28,674 nucleotides of DNA, taken from Lingula anatina (Eukaryota; Brachiopoda; Lingulata; Lingulida; Lingulidae). The position numbers were made by a program, and so were the translations under genes. The notes below the pieces were generated by a model. That model did no database searches. It was not told where the DNA came from and saw only the letters and a program-made list of their open reading frames with translations. The stretch lies in contig NW_019773989.1 of the NCBI RefSeq assembly GCF_001039355.2, forward strand, positions 1 through 28,674, given 5' to 3'. Below, piece after piece: positions 10,444-19,422 of this stretch. How positions within the stretch are numbered: position 1 is the stretch's first letter; each line of letters starts with the position of its first letter.

Positions 10444-10740
10444 TGAGTAGTTCTTTATTTTAATATTTGTACGAGTAAAATCCACTAGCTTTTGATACAA
10501 TATTTATCTACTACAAAAAGGTTATATAGGCGACAGGTACATGCACTACTCAAAGGAAAAGAAAAATGTAATAGGCCACTTTATTAAGCAATGGCCATTT
10601 CATAGCCCTTCTTCCATATCCCAACGTCTGTTTAATTCTTTGAATTTTGACATCATTGTAATGCTGACATTCGGTGTAGTCTCGGTGTAGACAAGCAAGG
10701 GGAATCAAGATGAGGAGCTGAATCTTTCAGTAAATAAAAA

Positions 10741-10920
10741 AGTTCTTCATTACAGTGCAAACACTTGGATCATAATGTCGAAGTAAAAAGGATAATTGTG
10801 TCGATGCATGCAAGAAATGACTTTATATGACCTTATACACAGACGACTCAAAGAATCGTGATTTGTGTACATTTGAATTCATGCCACAAAACAAACATTG
10901 TCAGTAATGAACTTGTTCGA
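10741..10920 (-). repeat. Intergenic repeat family, copy d (inverted)
   Basis: The reverse complement of the core: CAGTGCAAACACTTGGATCA, then TCGAAGTAAAAAGGAT, TGCAAGAAATGACTTTATAT and CAAAGAATCGTGATTTGTGT on the plus strand. It is the only copy in this orientation, so copies a-d are not a simple tandem array. Confidence 0.7.
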
Positions 10921-10948
10921 GTTGGTTTTTTTTCCTTTATTGCCCCCT

Positions 10949-12656
10949 CTCCAACAAAAACTTTTTAGTTACTTTTTCATATTACTTGAGGTCTGGATAA
11001 AGCATGGTGGACATGCATTGATAAACGACTACTCCAAAAAGGTGAACAATATTTCTAGTATACACTGACAGATACAGGTTCATAAGAAGGCGAGCAATCA
11101 GAAATTTGAATTCAGTAGGAACAATGTCCAGTGTTTTTCCGTGTCTTAGATCGCCCTTGTTTCTCCTTTTAAGGAAAGGAGGGAACTCTTACATTATAGA
11201 AACAACTGCTCAGGTTAGTGCATCATTTGGGGATCAAAATGTGGAGGCAGGTGACACCAAGGTACAGTTGCTACACCTGTCATTTTGATATGAAAAAAGT
11301 GTCTCCCCCTCTCCCCTCCTACCTGTGCCTTCCTAGTCCTTAACATCTTGATAGCAAGAACTTAACAAAAATCACGGTTTTTTAATTGCCTGTGTAGATA
11401 AGGTTGTATAAAGTTTCATTTCTTGCAGGGATCGACAAAATCATCTTTTTTTTACTTCGACATTATTATCCAAGTGTTTACGCTGTAATGATAAACTTTT
11501 TGATTTACTGAAGTGAAAAATAAATGTGTACATTTTAATTGATGCCATAAAACAAACATTGTCAGTAATACTTTTTGAGTTTTTTATTATTGTTGGGCCT
11601 TTATTACCCCCTCTCCAACAAAAACTTATCAGTTACTTTTCATATTGCTTGAGGTCTGGATTAAGCATGATGGACATGCATGACTAAAGAGACTACTCCA
11701 AAAACGTGAATAATGTTTCTAGTATACACTGATAGATACAGGTTCATAAGAAGGGGAGCAATCGTAAATTTGAATTCATTAGGAACAATGCCCAGTATTT
11801 TTCTGTGCCTCAGATCGCTCTTGCTTCTCCTTTTAACGAAAGTAGGGAACATTTACATTCTACAGACAAGTACATAACTGCTCAGGTTAGTGCATCATTT
11901 GGGGATCAAATCTGGAGGCAGGTGACACTATAAGATACAGTTTCTACACCTGTTATTTTGATATGAAGAAGTGTCTCCCCCTCTTTCTATCAACCTGTGT
12001 CCTCCTAGTCCTTAATATCTTGATAGCAAGCTACAGAACTCAACACAAATCACGATTCTTTGAATCGTCTTTGAAGATAAGGATATATAAAATTTCATTT
12101 CTTACATAAATCGACAATTTTTTTTTTTTTTTTACTTCGACGTTATGATCCAAGTGTTTGCACTGTAATGATAGACTTTTTGATTTCCTGAAAGTTCAAG
12201 CTCGTCGTCTTGATTCCCAGTGCTTGTCTCCAGCGTGGGCACAGTTGCTATTTGACACTCGATCATCAAGTGTTAGCATTACAATGAAGTCACAATTCAA
12301 GGAATTAAGCAGACATTATGAAGTCTCGATAATGAACTAATTCAGGTTTCTTTTGGCCCTGTCCGTTTCTTTGAAAGTCCCTAAAATCTACCTTTTTCGA
12401 TTTATTGAAGCTTTATCTGTGTTGTATGTAAGGAAGCGGTAATGCCAGTTTTGCTGTGAACTTGAAATACATGTTCTCACTTTTTCAACGTGGTAACTGC
12501 CAGCTTGGATACGATGTTTTTGGTTCCCATTCTTTGCTTCTAAACATCATATTAAGTTTTAGCTTTCATAAAACCTGGTATAGACAGTTTATCCTGATCT
12601 CGTTTTTACTTATATTTCTGTTTACGCAGCCAAGGAATTACTTCTATCGCCCCCTC
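10949..12656 (+). repeat. Tandem units of a larger intergenic repeat (copies e and f)
   Basis: The word CTCCAACAAAAACTT begins units at 10949 and 11613 (spacing 664), and a diverged CTCCTACACAAAAACTT starts a third at 12657. Each unit carries GAGGTCTGGAT(A/T)AAGCATG, CTACTCCAAAAA(G/C)GTGAA, GATACAGGTTCATAAGAAGG, AATTTGAATTCA(G/T)TAGGAACA, GGTTAGTGCATCATTTGGGG and then the core of copies e (11216-11560) or f (11890-12350). Apparent open frames at 11106-11288 and 11661-11852 are not conserved between units. An inverted diverged unit lies at about 16270-16440. The origin is unknown. Confidence 0.75.
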
Positions 12657-12806
12657 TCCTACACAAAAACTTGTCAGTTACGTTTGCTTGAGGCTTGGAT
12701 TAATCGTGATGGAGATACAGGGATAAAACGACTACTCCAAATAGGTTAATAATACATCCAGTTTACACAGGTAGATACAGCTTAATTAAGGGGTGGGGGT
12801 CAATCA
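12657..12806 (+). repeat. Third intergenic unit, interrupted by a foldback element
   Basis: Matches the start of units at 10949 and 11613 (GCTTGAGGCTTGGATTAAT, CGACTACTCCAAATAGGTTA, GTAGATACAGCTTAATTAAG) up to CAATCA at 12801-12806, where the 538-bp element interrupts it. The unit resumes at 13345 as AATCAGAAATGTGGATTCA and continues to about 13435. Confidence 0.75.
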
Positions 12807-13344
12807 CAGGCCTACCCAACTACCAGACTCGGCACCTAAGGATCCTGAATTAACAGGTATATCGCACCGCTTGGCTGTCATCTTGATTGGATAGTAAACG
12901 ACTGTCGTAAAATCGCTATATGATTTTATAACCGGGTGCATAAATTTGAAAACCACCTAGAACAACCTTAGACTGTACTCTTACTTTAGAGTACTCTACT
13001 TTATTGTCTCTATGGGGGTATATGGGCACTTTACGACATTCGGTTTGAATGTTTAACACCTTTTGATAGGGCTTTTTTGCATTGTATTAGATTAATGTGG
13101 CAGTCTAAGGTTGTTCTAGGTGGTTTTCAAATTTATGCACCCGGTTTTAAAATCATATAGCGCTTTTACGACAATCGTTTACTATCCAATCAAGGTGACA
13201 ACCGAGCGTGAGTTCATCCTGTCGGTGTTCTGACTGATACTCCGAAATGCGATCTGACACACACCTTGAAAACGGGTAGTGTGGTCCGATATACCGGTTA
13301 ATTCAGGATCCTTAGGTGCCGAGTCTGGTAGTTGGGTAGGCCTG
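12807..13344. mobile_element. 538-bp foldback MITE with 5-bp target duplication AATCA
   Basis: CAGGCCTACCCAACTACC at the left end is the exact reverse complement of GGTAGTTGGGTAGGCCTG at the right end. The arms keep pairing inward through ATCCTGAATTAACAGGTATATC against GATATACCGGTTAATTCAGGAT, and GTGCATAAATTTGAAAACCACC against GGTGGTTTTCAAATTTATGCAC. About 170 to 240 bases per arm surround a loop near 12976-13098. AATCA (12802-12806) is repeated at 13345-13349. Neighbouring copies of the host repeat preserve the empty site: GAGCAATCAGAAATTTGAAT at 11093-11112 has a single AATCA. The element has no frame for a transposase, so it must be moved by enzymes encoded elsewhere. Superfamily not assigned. 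Confidence 0.85.
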
Positions 13345-13440
13345 AATCAGAAATGTGGATTCAACAGGAAATTTCAAATATTTTTTGTTCCTCGATCGCT
13401 CTTTTTTCTGCGGCTTAGAGGACATTCCCATGGATTTAGA
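13345..13440 (+). repeat. Right part of the interrupted intergenic unit
   Basis: GAAATGTGGATTCAACAGGA, then TTTTTTGTTCCTCGATCGCTC, correspond to GAAATTTGAATTCAGTAGGA and TTTTTCCGTGTCTTAGATCG at 11101-11152. The copy ends close to the TAGATCGATC elements that follow. Confidence 0.65.
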
Positions 13441-13450
13441 ATGATCCATC

Positions 13451-13612
13451 TAGATCGACCTAACTCCCTGGGGGTTCACGCTAAATTGCTGTCAGGCGAG
13501 CGCGCACGGTAGTTAATTTCCCCTTTACAGCTTTTAGAAGGCGGGACAGACATTTAAGCCGGCTAAACTTACAGTAATCTAGTGAGACTCCCCACAGGGA
13601 TAGATCGACCTA
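13451..13612. mobile_element. Hairpin (MITE-like) element, TAGATCGATC family, copy 2
   Basis: Bounded by TAGATCGACCTA at 13451-13462 and again at 13601-13612. Inside are GCTAAATTGCT and AGTTAATTTCCCCTTTACAGC, matching the interior of copy 3. The two boundary words are in the same orientation, so this may be a truncated element next to copy 3 sharing one end. Confidence 0.5.
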
Positions 13613-13786
13613 AATTCTGTGGGAATGGGATCTTAGATGCCTGGCACGCCTACTGAAGCTGTTAAATGATAGTTAATTATCCCCTTACGGCTTCAGTTGT
13701 CGTACAAGACATCAGAGCCCTTTAAGCTTAATGCAAATAAGCGAGAAACCCCCTCGGAGATGAGTCGATCGCGCTAGATCGATCTA
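13601..13786. mobile_element. Hairpin (MITE-like) element, TAGATCGATC family, copy 3
   Basis: Runs from TAGATCGACCTA (13601-13612) to TAGATCGATCTA (13775-13786). The interior CACGCCTACTGAAGCTGTTA, AGTTAATTATCCCCTTACGG and CTTCAGTTGTCGTACAAGAC match copy 1 (CACGCCTACTGATGCTG, GGTAATTAATTATCG, CTTCAGTAGGCGTGCTAGAC) and are mutually inverted. Non-coding. Confidence 0.6.
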
Positions 13787-13929
13787 GCTATAGGAACGGG
13801 GTCTTGGACTGAGATACGGTAAATTTCCACGTACTATGTACATGCAGATACCTTCACAATCCAGGCAGAGGTAAAAAGAAGGTAAACAAAGGAACCGACA
13901 GATAATCATAATATTCTTCTTTTGTTCCT

Positions 13930-14336
13930 ATTACAACAACTCACCATTCTGTGCATCCCCGTACAAGCAGCATTATATTACGCTGCAGTTTTGGTTTAAT
14001 CTAACTCCTCATATTTTAACCACCCTGTATTACCTTTGTTGGTAGTAATTAGTTCTAGTAGTAGCAATAGTCATACTTCTTTTTGGTCAATCGTGCAAAA
14101 TATGTCATTTACCTTCCCTCGTGGCGCTATTTAAAAATGTCAAACCCATGAAAACAATAGTAATAACAAAATCCATTTTAATCTTATTTCATTGGGCTGA
14201 TTTACGATTCTCTACTGTTTCGAATTTTAATTTTCATTGTCTTTATACTCCCACGATATCACTGACCTCCAAACGAATCCAGTAATTGAAACATCTTTAC
14301 ACTACCACAATGCTCCTGGCGTACATGTACATGTAN
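13930..14336 (+). repeat. Dispersed repeat, copy 2 (partner at 3785-4187)
   Basis: Same order as copy 1: ACAACTCACCATTCTGTGCA, CTAGTAGTAGCAATAGTCAT, CTGATTTACGATTCTCTACT, CACAATGCTCCTGGCGTACA. It ends at ACATGTACATGTAN. The single undetermined base at 14336 falls exactly where copy 1 enters its 77-bp minisatellite, so the array may have been collapsed or lost at an assembly join. Confidence 0.7.
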
Positions 14337-15819
14337 GGAGTTTTCAATATCTGTGGATTTGCTGGGTTTATGCTATTGGTATTATGAAATAAAGAAGAAT
14401 TAAACAGATTTATTATATTTCGAATTAAATACCAAATGATTATTCTAAAGAAAAAAGCAGCTTGACAGCTGACCTTTTCTGGCAAAAATAATGTTTTTTC
14501 CTCTATTACAGACCATCTACTCCGTTTCCAACGGACGGACATTTCTGATATTCTATTAAATAAGGCTAGTAGCTTCAATTTAAAAAATAATGAAGTTGAT
14601 CAATGTACATTAAAATTTCCCTTGACTATTTTGTATAAGACCGCTCTCTTCTGTATAAACTGTCATGGGTTTCATAGCTGACACGTTTGCTTCTACATTA
14701 AGACATATTTCTGTTGCTATTTATGTTTTACACACTTTGAAAAAATATTCATGTGGTAGAAATGCATTGTCACAGAGTACTTCATTCTGCATACATCACA
14801 ATAAACAAAAATATGTTCAACAATATGTATAAGAGAGGGCAGAGCAGCCGAGCCTTTACAAACAGGTGAGGGATTAAGGTTCCAATTGTGCAGGACACGG
14901 GGCACAGTTGCTCTTACACACACACACAATATGTTAAAACGAAAGAAAACATTTCTGCAGGCTGAGAAAAAGCGCACCCATGTATTGTGACTGCTGTGCA
15001 AGCTCACCTACTTCAATTCACAAATCTTACCAACTAATAAATGAGTACTGGTGACAATTTGATTATACGCACAATGTGGGTATACGTGGACGGGGCGTGC
15101 AAACAGTAATTACTTTAACATACATTATACAATGAATACGTGGTACATCTTCGTCATTTACATTATGATAAACGCATGTCCACTCATGTGGGTTCCATTT
15201 TACCTAAATGAAGCAATAAAATGCTTTTAATGTTTAGACCTAGCCTAATGTGTTATTCTGATAAGAGGTAGTTTATTTCACGTCTGTGTGACGGAAGGAT
15301 TTGCTGTATCAGTTTTTTTTTTATTTTCTCTGATAAAATAAGTGTTCTTAGCCGTGTACCGTGTACTACTTTTGGCTTGCGTGTTGTGTGGCGTCTCACC
15401 TCAGCGTGGTGTAGAGAGAGCGTCTCACCTCTGTTTGAGTTTGACTAAAAGACGGTTGTACGGGAGACGTACAGCCTGGTGGGGGAGGGGGTGGACTGGT
15501 TGCAGAAAGCGCTTCTCGGTCAACACGTGACCTTCATCAGCTGCCTAGTGGGGGTGAGGGGGGGGTGAGAAGGGGGTTGTCAATGCAGCGGCTTTCACAG
15601 GGGTGAAAACCAATTCTTCATCACGGGTGTCTTGCCTTTGTGAGTGTGCGTCTGCTTGTGCAGATTGCAAATGTACTTACCGGTATACTGCTTAATCAAT
15701 GGTGTAAGGATATAAAGTACCACGGAAAAAATCCCAAGCATAACAGAATTAAAATAAAAACAATCATACATTCGTGCTACCAAAATAACACTAAACATTA
15801 ACTTGCTTCGAATGTCCTC
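14337..15819. other. Intergenic sequence, no supported gene; G-rich tract at 15478-15577
   Basis: Frames at 14297-14578 and 14717-15007 (minus) and 15342-15530 (plus) have no recognisable domain and no splice or promoter support. The frame at 15342 has a hydrophobic signal-like start but begins at GTG and has no partner exon. A short CA run lies at about 14919-14928. The tract at 15478-15577 carries many runs of three or more G on the plus strand and could form a G-quadruplex. Confidence 0.45.
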
Positions 15820-16263
15820 TTAGACTCACAGTAAATGATAGGGAAAGGATTACACTGCGTACATTAGTCACCCAGTCTTTCCAAACCGAGTATTGTACAG
15901 ACAATCATAATATCACAACTATCAGTATCATACGTCTAAGTTAATTAATAGATTTAAAAAAACTCTATGCTTGAAAAAACAGGGTTTTTGTTTAAAAAAC
16001 AATGTGTGGTGAAAAGGGATTGTCAAGGACGCTTAAACTCAAAACACCATGCATCCACTGTGGTATTGGTTAACAGAATTTAATGCGGAACAGGACATGG
16101 CCTATTTCGACATAGCATTCAATATGATAAAAAAAAGAAAAAACTGTCTTTATTCTCACAGACAAATCCACTGTAGCACGAGTCAAGAACTTTTGATTTA
16201 AGAAATTTTACCTCTTCGTTTTTCTCATAATTCATAGAAAATTCTACTGGAATTGTTCCTATC
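15820..16263 (+). repeat. Orphan copy of the C-type lectin upstream region
   Basis: Aligns in direct orientation with about 19978-20405, just upstream of and slightly into the C-type lectin start at 20389. Shared words include TAGACTCAC, TGTGGTGAA(A/G)AGGGAT, CAAGGACGCTT, GACATGGCC/GACATGACC, CAAGAACTTTTGATT and AAGAAATTTTAC. At the position of the start codon this copy reads CATAGAAAATTC instead of CAGAATGCACTC, so it has no ATG and no exon. It is either a decayed lectin gene whose coding part was lost or a duplicated promoter. Confidence 0.65.
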
Positions 16264-16599
16264 GACCCCAAATTTCCCACTGCTCCCCCTCTTATGAACC
16301 CGTATCAATGTAAACGAGTGTAAACGAGTAGTATTATTCACCTTTTTGGAGTAGTCGCTTTATCCATGAATGTTTATCATACTTAATCCAAGCCTGAAGC
16401 ATTCTGAAAAATAACTAACAAGTAACAAAAAATCTAGAAAAAAGCTCGTTGCTGACCCCATTTTTGTTACCTCAAATACAAAAGACATATTTAATTCAAA
16501 TTCGCCATGCTTATAAAGAAAAATATAAGTTAAACTAGATAACGTTAATAATATCCTTATCGGGGTATTATGAAAAATGAAACCTAATGCGATGAAATC

Positions 16600-17226
16600 G
16601 TTTCCCTCAATTTTCATTCAATTTTCTGTAATTTACATGTATTTAACAATTACCGATGGTAAACACAAGAGAATATTCATATTTGGATTGGAGTACCAAA
16701 TACATGTACAAGAAGTACATTTCTTGCTTTTGATACAATGATGTGTGTGAAACAAAATATGTACTAATGACAAGATACAAACAGTCCGTCACATAGGTCA
16801 GTATTTTAGGCAAATAAGACCTTTTTCGTCCTCCGTGCACAAAACATATTAATAAACATGTTCAAGAAATCTACCCGTTTATGTGTACTAGTAAGTTTTT
16901 TCATAGGAGGATATACATGCACTTCTTACAGTACACATAAAGTGACACAACATGTGACTTTTGTTCAGTAAAGGACGAGATATGTTAATCAAAACTGCGT
17001 GTTGTTCATTGGAATTGCCTCCTCGCCTGTCTGAACCTGCCTGTCATGCAATATCTGCCAGGGCATTGCAAAATAAGGCTCTACAGTCGTGGAAGAAGAG
17101 GACGAGACGAAGGCCAAACAAAACTCGGTGTTATTCGTTGGAACTTGATTGGGCCTCCCCGCATGACTGAAACTGCACGAAACTCGACAAACTGCCAGGA
17201 CATGTGTGAGCAACAGATTGTGCAAC
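16600..17226 (+). repeat. Upstream region of lectin copy 3; other arm of the inverted duplication
   Basis: Reverse-complement partner of 7751-8490. Frames of 60-80 codons between 16961 and 17269 overlap each other on both strands across this promoter region and the leader; they are shadows of the conserved upstream DNA and are not annotated as genes. A diverged inverted unit of the intergenic repeat lies just upstream at about 16270-16440 (CACCTTTTTGGAGTAGTCG, CATACTTAATCCAAGCCTGA). Confidence 0.6.
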
Positions 17227-17236
17227 TATAAAAGGG
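17227..17236 (+). promoter_or_regulatory. TATA box of H-type lectin copy 3
   Basis: TATAAAAGGG preceded by GCAAC, 61 bases before the lectin start codon. The same arrangement lies upstream of the minus-strand paralogue. The intervening leader is conserved. Confidence 0.78.
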
Positions 17237-17296
17237 CATGGGCCCCACCGTTCGCTCAGTCACAGTCACTCGCCTGGTCAGACTGAGAACAAGAAG

Positions 17297-18766
17297 ATGA
17301 CCTCCAGAGTTTTCTTTGGTTGCTTTTTGGTTGTTCTGCTACTTCCAGGTTTTATTGATGCCAGGTGTAAGTACAATTTTGAAATATGTTAGAAGTCGGT
17401 GTCGTTTTCACCTGTTTTTAATCCCACCTGTTTTCTGTAAGATAAAACTGTTTTTTTTAACCAACACTGTACTTAGTAATGTGACAGTATTGCACACCTG
17501 AAGTCATATCTCTTGGTTTCAATCCTAAGAGTACCTTTCTTTAAAAACGTTGCATTCAACCAGTTTCCATTTGTCAAGGGTATATCAGAAAGATAAAACA
17601 AACTTCACAGCCAGAACGTAATTTCATTTCGATATAACAATAACTCTTTGCAGAGATCTGTTCATGCTGACCCAAAATGTTTAAAATTTGGCGGACACAC
17701 ATATATGTGTGTGTTTTCATCTTATAGGTGAATCAGGAATAGTGCCCAGCGACGTCTGTAACGGTAGCCAAAAGTGTCAGAGCCAAGTAAAGCATGTGCG
17801 GTTCGATCACCCGTTCGACATGCCTCCGAACGTTATGGTGGCAATATCGACCTTTGATATTTGGTAAGACACGACATTGATCCTTTTACTGTGACGAGAT
17901 TTTTTGGTTTTGTTTAGAATATTTCTCACAAAAAAGACTTGCTTCCAGGGATCTATATAATTTATTTTCTGTGATTTTTAACGGGGAATGCGTCATTCCT
18001 TTGAAAGAGAAGAGAGAACCATATTTTTCAAATGTCAAAAATGCTATGTTGAAAAATATTTTAATACTTTAATATTTTAATACTTTATAGGTGAAAGTAT
18101 ATATAGTCGGGCTTAAAATCTAAACAAAATAATTTCCAATTTAAACTTAAAAAGACAGCAATATAAAAGACAAAGGTCTGTAAGAATGAAATAGCGGTGA
18201 CCACACCACGGAAATAGGTTTTCGTCCTATTTTGTCCAGTGATAGACCTTGATCCCAAATCTCTCTAACCAGCATTGTTTAATCTCAAAATTGCTTGCAT
18301 TTATTGTGACAGGAAAAACCTTTGGCCAATTCTAACCACAGTGATTTAAATTTCCCCTTTTCATTAATTACACTAAAGCAACATTATTTGTTATGGACGC
18401 CATCTTAGAATTTTCGACAAGACTCAGTCTGCCACGTGTCAACTCGGTCAATTATTACATTGTAACCAAAACGCGCGGCACAACATTCAAGCTAGCTGAA
18501 CAGTTTCATAAGCTGCATGCCTGAAAAGACCAAAAGATGGAATTGCGCTTTGGCTGCAAATACATGTAGTAAAGAATATTCTTACATGTAAATGACAATT
18601 GTCATTTTTTGTAAATTTCTTTCTTATTGCTTTCAGGAATGGTGCAAATAGTAGACTGACAACATACCATTCAGGCGTCACCTCTCAAGGCTTTAATGTG
18701 AGTATCAAAAGCTGGGCTGACACTCATCTGTATTATGTAAAGGTGTCCTGGATTGCATGCCTCTGA
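17297..18766 (+). CDS. H-type lectin, copy 3 (complete, 3 exons)
   Basis: Exons: 17297-17366 (donor GTAAGT), 17728-17863 (acceptor CTTATAG, donor GTAAGA) and 18637-18766 (acceptor TTTCAG, stop TGA). Phases are 1 and 2. The product is 111 residues: a signal peptide (MTSRVFFGCFLVVLLLPGFI then DAR), then one H-type lectin domain with VKHVRFDHPF, MPPNVMVAISTFDIW, GFNVSIKSW and VKVSWIACL. Exon 2 is two codons shorter than in copies 1 and 2 (CNGSQKC where those have CKRGSSxRC), keeping the flanking cysteines. NGS and NVS are possible glycosylation sites. ATG was chosen because the signal peptide, leader and TATA spacing agree with copy 2. Expected to be a secreted sugar-binding protein of defence type; specificity unknown. 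Copy 2 is transcribed divergently about 9.5 kb to the left. Confidence 0.87.
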
Positions 18767-19298
18767 ACTGTTTTGAATATACATGCATGCTTTAATTGAA
18801 AACACTGAAGATGCAGCAGTAATATGGAGTTCATATTGTCGATTTCCGATTATATACCTTATAAAAACATGCACCGAAACTACTTATGTCAAACAAACTT
18901 ATTCAAAAATGTCTTTAAATGTATAAAGGGGGTGTCATGTGTGTAACAGCTAGTTTAAGTGGCAATAATATTAAAAATAATGAACATTTTCGTTGTTGCT
19001 AAATCTATGTTAATTACTGCTATAGGTATTTGATCAGACTGAAATATTTTTAAAACGCTGCAACAATAGTTTCTTAAGAGTTAAAAAATACAAATATCCC
19101 ACATCGACAAAACGTATAACTCATTTTTAAAGTAATAGAAACATTGCGTCTTGGTAATATGTAATCTCTTTTTTTTATGTAAATGTTAAATATACATGTA
19201 CAAATGTTAAAGTGTGTACAGCAATGGTTTAAGTCTTTTTGGGGGGTGGGGTGGGGAGTTCTAAATAATATTCTTACATGCATTTATGTACCTGTAAC
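18767..19298 (+). other. 3' untranslated and downstream sequence of lectin copy 3
   Basis: The first 110 bases match the 3' region of copy 1 (GAATATACATGCATGC, CAGCAGTAATATGG, ATTATATACCTTATAAAAA, CATGCACCG). The AATAAA of copy 1 is replaced by TATAAA here, a weaker signal. The rest is AT-rich and shows no gene; there is a G-rich run near 19240-19257. Confidence 0.5.
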
Positions 19299-19422
19299 GC
19301 TATACGACGTTCTGAGTTTTCTGTGTTGAGCTATACGACGTTCTGAGTTTTCTGTGTTGAGCTATACGACTTTCTGAGTTTTCTGTGTTGAGCTATACGA
19401 CGTTCTGAGTTTTCTGTGTTGA
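19299..19422 (+). repeat. Minisatellite, 31-bp unit, 4 copies
   Basis: Units start at 19299, 19330, 19361 and 19392, each GCTATACGACGTTCTGAGTT followed by TTCTGTGTTGA. Unit 3 has one substitution (GACTTTC). Near-identity suggests recent expansion or active homogenisation. Confidence 0.92.

Noticed and set aside
8571-12350. Regularly recurring blocks considered as a CRISPR-like or satellite array
   Set aside because: Copies are hundreds of bases long, diverged, partly inverted and irregularly spaced, in a eukaryotic sequence.
14297-14578. 93-residue minus-strand frame
   Set aside because: Crosses the undetermined base at 14336 and the end of a dispersed repeat; no family resemblance.
15342-15530. 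62-residue frame with a hydrophobic signal-like start
   Set aside because: Starts at GTG in a eukaryotic context, runs into a G-rich simple tract, and has no partner exon, promoter or recognisable motif.
16961-17269. Four overlapping frames on both strands upstream of lectin copy 3
   Set aside because: They overlap one another across the promoter and leader, and the mirrored region at 7741-8020 does not conserve any of them as frames.
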